A stretch of DNA of 64,000 nt, taken from NCBI GenBank assembly GCA_963836265.1, contig CAWIIO010000004.1, forward strand, positions 124,001 through 188,000. The letters run 5' to 3'. The stretch is from CAIWHR01 sp963836265 (GTDB lineage Bacteria; Pseudomonadota; Gammaproteobacteria; Burkholderiales; Casimicrobiaceae). This document shows, piece after piece, positions 55,177-63,738 of the stretch. The notes beneath the pieces are model-generated. The model made no database searches. It was given only the letters and a program-made list of their open reading frames with translations, and was not told the DNA's origin. Both the position numbers and the translations under genes were made by a program. Every line of letters starts with the position of its first letter. The stretch's first letter is position 1.

Positions 55177-57813
55177 GTGATTTCCATTCCCGCACTCGTG
55201 ACGCGGCTCGGCCTGGCACTGGTTCTCGCTGCCGGATGGAGCGCCGGTGCGCGTGCGGCCGACGACAGCGTTTCGACCATCGTTGTCAAATTCCGCAACG
55301 ACTTGAGCACCCCGGCGTCGGCGCGGTCGCTTCCGTTGGACGCCCGCCAGACCCTGGCGGCGGCGCTCCGCACCGGTTTCACCGAGACGAATCGCACGCG
55401 CGACGGCGCCTTCACCCTGGCATTCGATTCGCCGCTCCCCTTCGCCGACGCCCGCGCCGCGATCAACCGCGTCCGCGAGCTCGCTTCGGTCCTGTACGCG
55501 AATATCGTCGCCACGCCGGGTGATGCGCCCGCCGTCGCCCCGCGTCGCATCGGGACCGACCAGCTGATCGTCAAATACCGCGATCCGGCATTGATCAGCG
55601 CGGCTCGGGCCGGGCTGCCGCCGGGCCAGGCCAAAGTCGACCGGCTCACGGCGGTGCTGGGCGAGGCCGTGCGTTTCGGTCGCGTGATGTCGGGCGATGC
55701 CTACGTGTTCAGGCTCTCGCGGCGGATGGCGCCAGAGGATGCCGAGGCCGCCGCGGCGAAGATCGCGCTCGAGCCCGACGTCGAATACGCGCAGCCCGAT
55801 CGAATCATGCAGCATCACCTCGTTCCCAACGACACGCGATACTCCGAGCAGTGGGACCTCTATGAACCGGTCGGCGGCATCAACGCGCCGAACGGCTGGA
55901 ACACGACGACGGGCTCGGTTAGCGTCGTCGCCGCCGATCTCGACACGGGCTTCACGAATCACCCGGATCTTGCGGGGCGTTTCGTCTCCAACGGGTACGA
56001 CTTCATCTACGATCATCTGGTGGCGAACGACAACGATCCGGTGCAACCCGGGACGTGCCTGCCGACATCGGATCCGAACGCGCCCCCGTGCATCAGCAGC
56101 CGCGACGCCGACGCGCACGATCCGGGAGATTGGATCACGGCGGCGGAGGACCTCGGCACCGATCCGACGATGGGCTGGTTCGCGGGCTGCGCCGGCGGCG
56201 GAGGCGCATCGGAAGACTCGAGCTGGCACGGAACGCACACGGCAGGCACGATTGCCGCCGCGGCCAACAACGCCGCGGGCGTCGCCGGCATCAACTGGAC
56301 GAGCAAGATCCTGCCGGTCCGGGTGCTGGGCAAATGCGGCGGCTACACGTCGGACATCGTCGACGCGATCGTCTGGGTGTCCGGCGGCAGCGTCGCTGGC
56401 GTTCCGGCGAATGCCAACCCGGCGCGCGTGATGAACATGAGCTTCGGCGGGTATCTCGGCGCCGGCCACTCGTGCCCCGTCGACGATGTCGCGACCCAGA
56501 CCGCGATCAATACCGCGCTCGCCAACGGCACGGCCCTCGTCGTCTCCGCCGGCAACAGCAACACCGACGCCTTCAGCTTCACGCCGGCGGGCTGCAACGG
56601 CGTGATCACCGTCGCGGCAACCGGCCGGATCGGCCGCCGCGCGTTCTACAGCAACTATGGAACGACGGTCGAGATCGCGGCGCCGGGCGGCGAGTGGACC
56701 ATCTTCTACGATCCCAACAGCATCCTGTCGACGCTGAACGACGGGACGACAACGCCGAACAACCCGATCTATCAGTTTTATCAGGGGACGAGCATGGCGG
56801 CACCGCACGTGACCGGTGTCGTCTCGCTGATGATGGGGGTGAATCCCGCGCTCACGCCGGCGCAGGTGACGGCGAAGCTCCAGGGCACCGCGCGCCGTTT
56901 TCCGACGGGGAGCACTCGCGACTGCACGAACGACCCCGCCAAGGTGACGTCCGCGGTGAAGTATTGCGGCGCCGGCATCCTGGACATGGCCGCCGCGATC
57001 TGCGCCGCACATGCATCAGGATGCGGGACGTCGAGGATGATGCCCGCCGATGGCTCGTCGCTGAACCAGACGTTCACGGCGTATCCGGAGACGCGCTGGT
57101 TCACGCTCGGGGTGGAACCCGGCAAGACGTACGTGGTTGAAGCAGCCGATGTGAATGACGACCTCACGGCCAATGCGATCGGTACCCTGGGCATCTACGA
57201 CGCCGACGGGGTGAGTGCGCCGGCGGAGGCGAGTGTGGACTGCACGGGGGCCAATGGTCCGCGGCCGCCGGCGGTGGACGTGGCGGGCGACGGGATTCGC
57301 TGCGTGCTGCGCACGGCGCTGCCGACGGCGGGGATGCAGCAGAACCAGCGGCCGGTGTACGTGAAGGTGACGCGGCTGGATCCGGTGGCGGGCGGGGGGG
57401 CGCAGTTTCGGATCCGGGCCCGGGAGGCGACGCTGTACGGGCGGTGGCTGACCACGGGCAACAACTTCCACGTGGAGGTGGAGAACACGACGGCGGAGGC
57501 GATGTGCGTGGAGGTGACGCGCTATCCGGCGGGGGGGCTCAGCTATACGGCGGGGCCGGGGTGGTCGGGGGCGGTGGTGGCGCAGACGCTGACGATTCCG
57601 GCGTTCGGGGCGGACAAGCTGGTGTTTCCGAGCGGGAGCCTGGTGGGGGGCGAGGGGGAGGGGGCGCTGCGGGTGGGGGCCTGCGCGGCGCCGGTGAACC
57701 TGGTGGCCGCCGGGTTGCACGTGAGCACCTACGCCTTCGACCCGCTGGCCAACCGCTACATTTACTTCTTCACCACGAGCGCGAACGACGGCAAGACGCG
57801 CAGCACGTGGTGA
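55177..57813 (+). CDS. Secreted subtilisin-like (S8) serine protease with shared C-terminal domain
   Basis: 878 residues from GTG 55177 (GGAGG 8 nt upstream); ATG 55153 is the alternative. The order is signal peptide (LGLALVLAAGWSAGARA), a propeptide-like region (~30-230), then the peptidase S8 domain. The triad is D256 (VVAADLDTGFTNHPDL), H351 (SWHGTHTAGTIAA) and S539 (YQGTSMAAPHVTGV), with Asn in SAGNSNTDAFS. From ~617 to the end is the shared domain (ETRWFTLGVEPGKTYVVEA to ANDGKTRSTW). The last ~200 residues lie in the duplicated block. An exported protease whose C-terminal domain may direct surface attachment, secretion or substrate binding. Confidence 0.9.
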   Translation: MISIPALVTRLGLALVLAAGWSAGARAADDSVSTIVVKFRNDLSTPASARSLPLDARQTLAAALRTGFTETNRTRDGAFTLAFDSPLPFADARAAINRVRELASVLYANIVATPGDAPAVAPRRIGTDQLIVKYRDPALISAARAGLPPGQAKVDRLTAVLGEAVRFGRVMSGDAYVFRLSRRMAPEDAEAAAAKIALEPDVEYAQPDRIMQHHLVPNDTRYSEQWDLYEPVGGINAPNGWNTTTGSVSVVAADLDTGFTNHPDLAGRFVSNGYDFIYDHLVANDNDPVQPGTCLPTSDPNAPPCISSRDADAHDPGDWITAAEDLGTDPTMGWFAGCAGGGGASEDSSWHGTHTAGTIAAAANNAAGVAGINWTSKILPVRVLGKCGGYTSDIVDAIVWVSGGSVAGVPANANPARVMNMSFGGYLGAGHSCPVDDVATQTAINTALANGTALVVSAGNSNTDAFSFTPAGCNGVITVAATGRIGRRAFYSNYGTTVEIAAPGGEWTIFYDPNSILSTLNDGTTTPNNPIYQFYQGTSMAAPHVTGVVSLMMGVNPALTPAQVTAKLQGTARRFPTGSTRDCTNDPAKVTSAVKYCGAGILDMAAAICAAHASGCGTSRMMPADGSSLNQTFTAYPETRWFTLGVEPGKTYVVEAADVNDDLTANAIGTLGIYDADGVSAPAEASVDCTGANGPRPPAVDVAGDGIRCVLRTALPTAGMQQNQRPVYVKVTRLDPVAGGGAQFRIRAREATLYGRWLTTGNNFHVEVENTTAEAMCVEVTRYPAGGLSYTAGPGWSGAVVAQTLTIPAFGADKLVFPSGSLVGGEGEGALRVGACAAPVNLVAAGLHVSTYAFDPLANRYIYFFTTSANDGKTRSTW

Positions 57814-58796
57814 GTCGAGGCGGGACGGGATTCTGTGGAAAGGGACCGATCATGAGAGCAGGACAGGTGGCGGCATGGGTGGTGGCGGGGCTGGGGGCGG
57901 TGGCGCTGCCGGCGCAGGGGCAGAAAGTGAGCCCGGCCAACCTGACGGTGGGCACCGCGCGGGTGCTCGTGCCGGACGGCTCGTCGCTGCAGCAGGCGGT
58001 GGGCGGGGTGGGGGAGACGCGGTGGTTCGTGTTTGGGGCGGAGCCGGGGAAGACCTACGTGGTGGAGGCGGTGGACGTGACCAGCGACCTGGCGGCCAAC
58101 ACCATCGGCGCGCTGAACGTCTACGCGGCGGACGGGGCGACCACGCCGCCGCCGGAGACCAACGTCGACTGCGCGGCGAGCACCCGGGCGCCGGCGCTGG
58201 AGGTGGCGGCCGACGGGATGCGCTGCATCGTGCGGGCGTATCCGCCGACGGCGGGGAACAGCCAGAACAAGCGGGGGCTGTACGTGGCGGTGGGGTCGGT
58301 CGCGGGGCCGAGCTTCCAGATCCGGGTCCGGGAGAGCACGCTCTACGGGCGGTGGACGACCAACGGCTACGATTTCCACGTCGAGCTGCAGAACACGACG
58401 GCGGAGTCGATGTGCGCGCAAGTGCTGTTCCTGCCGAACTCGGGCAACAGCTACGCCGGGACCTGGTCGGGGTCGCTGACCACGCAGACGCTGACCATTC
58501 CGCCGTTCGGGGCCAACAAGTACGTGTTGCCGAACGGGACGGCGGTGGGGCCGGATCTGCGCGGCACGCTGCGGATCAGCGCCTGCAGCAGCCCGGTGAA
58601 CCTGATGCCGAGCGGGTTGCACGTGAGCACCTACGCGTTCAGCCCGGGGATCAACCAGTACCTGTACTTCTTCGCCACCCCGGCCAACAACGGCGCGACT
58701 TCCAACAGCTGGTAGTCGGCGCCTGCCATCGCGGGCCATCGTGGCGCGGGTGACTGCGCGCCGCATCCCCCACAGGGCCTCCCGCCGCGGAGGCCC
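57215..58796 (+). repeat. 1.58-kb duplicated block, copy 2
   Basis: Partner of 53429-55010. Here the block joins the protease gene in frame; codon use switches from C-ending to strongly G-ending codons exactly at the left boundary, indicating a recombination joint. Confidence 0.92.
57852..58715 (+). CDS. Secreted shared-domain protein, copy 2
   Basis: 287 residues, the second copy of the 54066 protein with the same signal peptide, four cysteines and C-terminal YLYFFATPANNGATSNSW. It follows the protease stop by 38 nt and would be cotranscribed with it. The encoded protein appears unchanged from copy 1 (the one difference I found, TAT/TAC, is silent), so the duplication is recent or maintained by gene conversion. 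Confidence 0.85.
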   Translation: MRAGQVAAWVVAGLGAVALPAQGQKVSPANLTVGTARVLVPDGSSLQQAVGGVGETRWFVFGAEPGKTYVVEAVDVTSDLAANTIGALNVYAADGATTPPPETNVDCAASTRAPALEVAADGMRCIVRAYPPTAGNSQNKRGLYVAVGSVAGPSFQIRVRESTLYGRWTTNGYDFHVELQNTTAESMCAQVLFLPNSGNSYAGTWSGSLTTQTLTIPPFGANKYVLPNGTAVGPDLRGTLRISACSSPVNLMPSGLHVSTYAFSPGINQYLYFFATPANNGATSNSW

Positions 58797-58804
58797 ATTT
58801 TTTT
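58775..58804 (+). terminator. Rho-independent terminator after shared-domain gene, copy 2
   Basis: Stem GGGCCTCC / GGAGGCCC followed by ATTTTTTTT, a strong intrinsic terminator. Confidence 0.85.
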
Positions 58805-58949
58805 GTGGCACTGCCGCGCCACACTTGCACCATGTGGGCATCTTTACCTCGCGTGTCGAACGCAAACGCGAGTTACATCATTACCTTGCAAGTGTATTGC
58901 GGCACAGCGTGTAGCCTACGCATCGTGCGATGCGCATTGAACAAGAGCA

Positions 58950-59017
58950 TTCACATTCATGTGAATATTCACACTTATTCACACCTAACTTGACAATGTC
59001 CTAGAGGCGTCTAATCT
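58950..59017 (+). promoter_or_regulatory. Promoter with TTCACA operator array
   Basis: TTGACA (58990-58995), 16 nt, TAATCT (59012-59017): a good sigma-70 promoter for the 59059 gene. Just upstream, TTCACA occurs at 58950, 58968 and 58978 and inverted (TGTGAA) at 58960. The first pair forms the palindrome TTCACATTCATGTGAA. Spacing of about one helical turn suggests a multi-site regulator. Confidence 0.65.
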
Positions 59018-59058
59018 ACGCCGTGCAGTGTTCCGCTGCGTCCACAAGCGAGGGAAAG

Positions 59059-60018
59059 ATGAAATTGCTCTCCGATTTGGGTTGGCATACTCGAGAGGTT
59101 GGCAAACTGTCGTTGACGTTGGCAGCGCTGTTCCTGGCCTATTCGCCGCTTGCACAGGCCGGCAGTGCCGGCGCGGGCGGTCCGGGCATCAACGTATCGC
59201 CCGCAACAGCCGAGGCTGCGAGGCTTTCCCCGCTGGTGAATACCACCGTCGGCGCGGCCCGGGTGCTCGTACCCGACGGCTCGAGCGTGTTTCAAAGTAT
59301 CGGGTCTCTCGAAACGCGCTGGTTCGCGTTCGAGGTCGAGCCGGGCAAGATGTACGTGGTCGAGGCACACGATCCCTACGAAGACCTCGGCGCTAACTCC
59401 GTCGGCACCATCTCGATCACCGACGGCGGTGGTGTGAACCCACCGCAGGACGTGCACGTGGATTGCTCAAATGCGGTCAGGGACATCTCGCCCGGGCTTA
59501 ACGTCTCGGACGATGGCAGGCGCTGCACGATCTACGTCAATGCCGCGGACAGCACGAACTTGAACCGGCGGGGCGTCTTCATCGGCGTCGCGGACGGTGC
59601 CGGTACCGAATTTCAGATCCGCGTTCGGGAGTCGACGATCTACGGTCGGTGGACGACCAACGGTTACGACTTCCACGTCGAGTTGCAGAACACGACGGAA
59701 AACGTCGTCTGCGCGCAGATCATTCTCTATGGCGACGCCGGCTACAGCTTCTCGGGCGGCGTGTGGACCGGCAGTCTGGCTTTCTACAACGTCACGATCC
59801 CGGGGTATGGCGCGAACAAGATCGTCATCCCGAACGGGACTTCGGTCGGTGCCGACAAGCGGGGGACGATGCGCATCTGGGGTTGCCCGGGGACCGGAGA
59901 CAACTTCGTTCCCGGCTCGCTCAACGTCAGCTCCTACGGATTCAACTCGACGATCGACAAGTATCTGTATTTCTTCGTGAACACCGTGAACAACGGCAGC
60001 GCAAACAACTCCTGGTAG
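59059..60018 (+). CDS. Secreted shared-domain protein, member 5
   Basis: 319 residues. Signal peptide (LSLTLAALFLAYSPLAQA), a short linker and one shared domain: GAARVLVPDGSSVFQSIGSL, ETRWFAFEVEPGKMYVVEA, STIYGRWTTNGYDFHVELQN, and end YLYFFVNTVNNGSANNSW. Cysteines align with the other members (HVDC, RCTIY, CAQII, WGC). C-ending codon style, unlike the duplicated block. Ribosome site AGGGAAAG. Own promoter with an operator array upstream and its own terminator downstream. Confidence 0.85.
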   Translation: MKLLSDLGWHTREVGKLSLTLAALFLAYSPLAQAGSAGAGGPGINVSPATAEAARLSPLVNTTVGAARVLVPDGSSVFQSIGSLETRWFAFEVEPGKMYVVEAHDPYEDLGANSVGTISITDGGGVNPPQDVHVDCSNAVRDISPGLNVSDDGRRCTIYVNAADSTNLNRRGVFIGVADGAGTEFQIRVRESTIYGRWTTNGYDFHVELQNTTENVVCAQIILYGDAGYSFSGGVWTGSLAFYNVTIPGYGANKIVIPNGTSVGADKRGTMRIWGCPGTGDNFVPGSLNVSSYGFNSTIDKYLYFFVNTVNNGSANNSW

Positions 60019-60060
60019 CGGGAGCCGCGGGGCAACGCCCGCGGGGTAAGATGTGTCCGA

Positions 60061-60091
60061 AGGGGCCTCCCATGAGGGGGCCTCTTTTTTC
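60061..60091 (+). terminator. Rho-independent terminator
   Basis: GGCCTCC / GGGGGCC stem (one T-G pair) followed by TCTTTTTT, 45 nt after the member 5 stop. Confidence 0.8.
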
Positions 60092-60479
60092 TTCTGCTTC
60101 GTCCGCTATCGTGCTCCGGACCGTCGACGTCGAAGGGACGCAATGTCGCGGCGAACATGAAGTCGCCACGGGCTCGTCGATTCCGAACAGGGATTGGTCT
60201 GGCTTGTTCGCAACAGCTAGCCGGTCGACCGATCGACTGCTCCGCGGGGGAGGATCGAATCCGCGCCAAGCGTAAACGGCGCCCTCTGATAACATGCATT
60301 TGCTGCGACCCGTGTCTCGTGTTCCAGAATTGGGCACGGCTGCACGGAATGCATGACATCGAATTCGACGTGGGCTATTAGGGTTGCCGGCGGCAACGAG
60401 CCGAAAATCAATCGAGTCTCCGCCGATCAACGCTACACCCGACGGCTAAAGGCTGCGACATCCAACTACGAGGTCAATC
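60092..60479. other. Intergenic region upstream of member 6
   Basis: About 390 nt with no convincing gene, RNA or repeat. It must contain the member 6 promoter, but I see no clear -35/-10 pair. Confidence 0.4.
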
Positions 60480-61433
60480 ATGAGAGCTCTTCAGCACGAG
60501 AATCAGGTTGCAGGCAAGGCGGCAAGGGCGACGCTCCTTGGCGCGTTGCTGTGCGGCGTTTCCACGGCGGCGCTGGCCGACCCCAATGCCGGCGGGACCA
60601 ACCTCAACGCGATGAAACGGCCCGTGGCCGAGCGCCTGGAACCGCTCGACAATACCCAGGTCGGCGCCGCGCGGATCATCGTCCCCGATGGCACGTCGCT
60701 CTACCAGCCGATCGGAGCGTTGGAAACGCGCTGGTTCGCGTTCGAGGCGGAGCCGGGCAAGACCTACGTCGTCGACATCGTCGACCCGTACGGCGATCTG
60801 GGCGCCAACGTCATCGGCGCGGTGGCGGTGACCGATTCCAGCGGTGTGAGCGCCCCGCCCGAAGCGAACAGCAATTGCGTGTCGCCGGTCCCGGCGAACC
60901 GCGCTCCGGGTCTCGAGGTCAACTCCGATGGATGGCGCTGCATCATCCGCACGTTCTCGCCCGCCAACGGCCTGACGCAGAACAAGCGCGGAATCTACGT
61001 GTCCATCGGATCCGGCGGCGGCACGAGCTTCCAGATTCGAGTTCGCGAGAGCACGATCTACGGACGGTGGACCACCAACGGCTACGATTTTCACATCGAG
61101 CTGCAGAACACGACGGCCGACTCGACGTGCGCGCAGATCGTCCTCAATCCGCAGACGGGCTACACCTATTCCGGGGGCGTGTGGTTGGTCCCCGGCGTGG
61201 TGTTCTCGACGCAGTTGACGGTGCCGCCGCTCGGCGCCATCAAGACCGTCGTCCCGAGCGGAACGGCGTCGGGGGGGGCTTTCCGGGGCACGATGCGGAT
61301 CACCGATTGCGGCACGGGGGAGTTGGTTCCCGGTGGACTCAACGTGAGCAGCTACGGGTTCAATTCGACGATCAACGGCTATCTGTACTTCTTCCCGACC
61401 AACTCGAACCACGGCGGCCAGAACACCTGGTAG
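60480..61433 (+). CDS. Secreted shared-domain protein, member 6
   Basis: 317 residues. Signal peptide (ATLLGALLCGVSTAALA) and one shared domain: GAARIIVPDGTSLYQPIGAL, ETRWFAFEAEPGKTYVVDI, STIYGRWTTNGYDFHIELQN, end GYLYFFPTNSNHGGQNTW. Four cysteines are conserved (NSNC, RCIIR, CAQIV, TDCG). No catalytic motif is recognised. Convergent with the HerA-like ATPase gene, separated by a strong bidirectional hairpin. Confidence 0.85.
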   Translation: MRALQHENQVAGKAARATLLGALLCGVSTAALADPNAGGTNLNAMKRPVAERLEPLDNTQVGAARIIVPDGTSLYQPIGALETRWFAFEAEPGKTYVVDIVDPYGDLGANVIGAVAVTDSSGVSAPPEANSNCVSPVPANRAPGLEVNSDGWRCIIRTFSPANGLTQNKRGIYVSIGSGGGTSFQIRVRESTIYGRWTTNGYDFHIELQNTTADSTCAQIVLNPQTGYTYSGGVWLVPGVVFSTQLTVPPLGAIKTVVPSGTASGGAFRGTMRITDCGTGELVPGGLNVSSYGFNSTINGYLYFFPTNSNHGGQNTW

Positions 61434-61446
61434 CGCCAGCGCGAGC

Positions 61447-61474
61447 GCGGGATGCCGGTCGACCGGCGTCCCGC
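61447..61474. terminator. Bidirectional hairpin between convergent genes
   Basis: 13-bp stem GCGGGATGCCGGT / ACCGGCGTCCCGC (one T-G pair) with a 2-nt loop, between member 6 and the HerA-like gene. Confidence 0.7.
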
Positions 61475-61485
61475 GGCGGGCCGCA

Positions 61486-62979
61486 TCAGCGCCGGCGGCT
61501 GCCGCCCAGCAGCGACCCCAGCACGCCGCGCACGATCTCCCGCCCGACCGACGAGCCGATGGTTCGCGCGGCGCTCTTCGCCATCGCCTCGACCATGCTG
61601 TCCTTGCGGCCGCTGCCGGTCATCAGTCCGCCGAGCGAGTCCCTGACCGAGTCCATCCAACCCCCGCCTGCCGGCGCTCCTGCACCTGCGGGCGCGGCTG
61701 CCGCGGCCCGGCCCTTGAGCTTTTCGTAGGCGGAATCCCGGTCGACGGTCTTCTCGTAGACGCCTGCAACGGGTGATGCGGCGATGATCGCCTGCCGCTC
61801 TTGCGCGCTGATGGGACCGATGCGGCTTGCCGGCGGGAGGACGTACGCGCGCTCGACGATGGCGGGGCGTCCCTTCTCGTCGAGGAACGAGATCAGCGCT
61901 TCGCCGACGCCGAGCTCGGTGATCGCCTTCTCGCTGTCGAGCTCCGGGTTCGCGCGCATCGTTTCCGCCGCGGCCTTCACCGCCTTCTGGTCGCGTGGCG
62001 TGAACGCGCGCAATGCGTGCTGGACGCGGTTGCCGAGCTGTCCCAGCACCGCCTCCGGCACGTCGAGCGGGTTCTGAGTGACGAAGTAGACGCCGACTCC
62101 CTTGGAGCGGATCAGCCGCACCACCTGCTCGATCTTGTCGAGCAGATTCTTCGGGGCGTCGGTGAATAGCAGATGCGCCTCGTCGAAGAAGAACACGAGC
62201 TTCGGCTTGTCCGGATCGCCCACCTCGGGCAGCCGCTCGTAGAGCTCGGAAAGAAGCCAGAGGAGCAGCGTCGAGTAGAGCTTGGGGGCATTGAGCAGCT
62301 TGTCCGCGGCGAGGATGTTGATCACGCCTTTGCCGCCGTCGCCGGTCTGCAGCAGGTCGTCGATGTTGAGCATCGGCTCGCCGATGAATTTCTCCGCGCC
62401 CTGCTGCTCGAGCGAAAGCAGTCCGCGCTGGATCGCGCCGATCGATGCCGCGGACACGTTGCCGTACCCGGTCTGGAACTCCGGTGCGTTGTCGCCGACA
62501 TATTGAAGCAGCGCGCGCAGGTCCTTGAGATCGAGCAGCAGGAGCCCGCGGTCGTCGGCGACCTTGAACACCAGGGACAGCACGCCTTCCTGCGTGTCGT
62601 TGAGGGTCAGGATGCGCGCGAGCAGCAGCGGGCCCAGGTCCGAAATCGTCGCGCGGACCGGATGGCCCTGCGCACCGAAAACATCCCAGAACACGGCCGG
62701 ACAACCGGCGAACGCGGGTTCTTCCGCGCCGATCAGCTTCAGCCGCTCGGCGAGCTTCGGCGACGAGGCTCCCGGCTGGGTGATGCCCGAGAGGTCGCCT
62801 TTGACGTCGGCCATGAACACCGGCACGCCGATTCCCGAGAAGCGCTCGGCCATCACTTGCAGCGTGACGGTCTTGCCGGTGCCGGTCGCCCCCGTGATCA
62901 GGCCGTGCCGGTTGGCGAGCGCCGGAAGCAGGCAAAGCTCGGATTTGGCGTTCCTTGCGATCGGCTGCGGCTCGGTCAT
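61486..62979 (-). CDS. HerA-like ATPase, DUF853 (YjgR) family
   Basis: 497 residues. Walker A GATGTGKTVTLQVMAE, then FMADVKGDLSGI. LVFFFDEAHLLFTDAP is Walker B and GVGVYFVTQNPLDVPEAVLG the sensor region; this is the DUF853/YjgR branch of HerA-FtsK ATPases. The region around residues 390-450 has an Ala/Gly/Pro linker (GRAAAAAPAGAGAPAGG). Cellular role unclear; possibly DNA or nucleoprotein translocation. Start MTEPQPIAR with CGGAG 8 nt upstream; a longer frame to 63108 is unlikely. Divergent from rimP. Confidence 0.88.
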   Translation of the reverse strand: MTEPQPIARNAKSELCLLPALANRHGLITGATGTGKTVTLQVMAERFSGIGVPVFMADVKGDLSGITQPGASSPKLAERLKLIGAEEPAFAGCPAVFWDVFGAQGHPVRATISDLGPLLLARILTLNDTQEGVLSLVFKVADDRGLLLLDLKDLRALLQYVGDNAPEFQTGYGNVSAASIGAIQRGLLSLEQQGAEKFIGEPMLNIDDLLQTGDGGKGVINILAADKLLNAPKLYSTLLLWLLSELYERLPEVGDPDKPKLVFFFDEAHLLFTDAPKNLLDKIEQVVRLIRSKGVGVYFVTQNPLDVPEAVLGQLGNRVQHALRAFTPRDQKAVKAAAETMRANPELDSEKAITELGVGEALISFLDEKGRPAIVERAYVLPPASRIGPISAQERQAIIAASPVAGVYEKTVDRDSAYEKLKGRAAAAAPAGAGAPAGGGWMDSVRDSLGGLMTGSGRKDSMVEAMAKSAARTIGSSVGREIVRGVLGSLLGGSRRR

Positions 62980-63173
62980 CGTGGATCTCCGGTGCGGGGA
63001 CGGCGGCCATCTTAGCGCGGGCGGCCCGGGCGCGGCCGAAATGATCGACCCCGGCGTGGCCGCCACGACGTGGGAAGCCCGTTTCCCTGTCCCAATCTTT
63101 CGGTCCACCGACCCATCGCCGAGCGCCCCGGGGGTCGCGTTCGAAACCCTAGCGTCCCGGGCCCATACCGCCC

Positions 63174-63202
63174 TTCAAATTTGCTCGAATTTCTGGTAAT
63201 AT
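63174..63202 (+). promoter_or_regulatory. rimP-nusA promoter
   Basis: TTCAAA (63174-63179), 17 nt, TAATAT (63197-63202), a reasonable sigma-70 pair for the rimP-nusA operon. Confidence 0.5.
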
Positions 63203-63222
63203 GACTAAGATAAGTAATAGAA

Positions 63223-63250
63223 ATGGGCTGGGCACAGCCCATTTTTTTTT
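63223..63250 (+). terminator. Leader hairpin/attenuator before rimP
   Basis: Perfect stem ATGGGCTG / CAGCCCAT with GGCA loop and a run of nine T, about 15 nt after the predicted start and 42 nt before rimP. It looks like an intrinsic terminator in the leader, possibly attenuation controlled by NusA itself. Confidence 0.75.
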
Positions 63251-63291
63251 GCGGCAGCCGTTTTTTGACGTTGCGACGCTAAGCCAGGACC

Positions 63292-63738
63292 ATGCATTTG
63301 GGCGAATTGCTGGAGCGCACGCTTCCCCCGATGGGGTACGAGCTGGTCGATTGGGAAACCTCTCCCGGCGGCCGGCTCGTCCGCGTGTTCATCGACACGC
63401 CGAAGGGTGTGACCGTCGACGACTGCGCAAAGGTGAGCAACCATCTGACGCATCTGTTCGCCGTCGAGAACGTGGATTTCGAGCGGCTCGAAGTGTCGTC
63501 GCCGGGGCTCGACCGGCCGCTTACCAAAGCGGCGGATTTCGTCCGTTTTGCAGGCGAGGAAGCCTGGCTTCGCCTGCGGACGCCGGTGGACAACGCGAAA
63601 AAGCTGAAGGGCGTCCTGCGTGGTTGTGAAGATGGCGTCGTCGCCGTCGAAACCGCGAAGGGCACGGTCACCGTTCCGCTCGCGGAAATCAATCGGGCGC
63701 GGCTGGTGCCGAAGATCGAGTGGAGAAAGACGAGATGA
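63292..63738 (+). CDS. rimP: Ribosome maturation factor RimP
   Basis: 148 residues. YELVDWETSPGGRLVRVFID and FERLEVSSPGLDRPLTKAAD are the signature RimP blocks, followed by the C-terminal SH3-like domain (GCEDGVVAVETAKGTVTVPL). RimP binds the 30S subunit and assists late maturation. The stop overlaps the nusA start (ATGA), the standard rimP-nusA arrangement. Confidence 0.95.
   Translation: MHLGELLERTLPPMGYELVDWETSPGGRLVRVFIDTPKGVTVDDCAKVSNHLTHLFAVENVDFERLEVSSPGLDRPLTKAADFVRFAGEEAWLRLRTPVDNAKKLKGVLRGCEDGVVAVETAKGTVTVPLAEINRARLVPKIEWRKTR

Noticed and set aside
57444..57851. Upstream extension of the 57852 gene into the protease gene
   Set aside because: It is an out-of-frame shadow of the shared domain; the 57852 ATG has a signal peptide and ribosome site.
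51486..61433. Tandem secreted family as a mobile element or phage tail module
   Set aside because: No transposase, integrase, phage structural gene or terminal repeat is visible; the duplication ends at a terminator, not at element ends.
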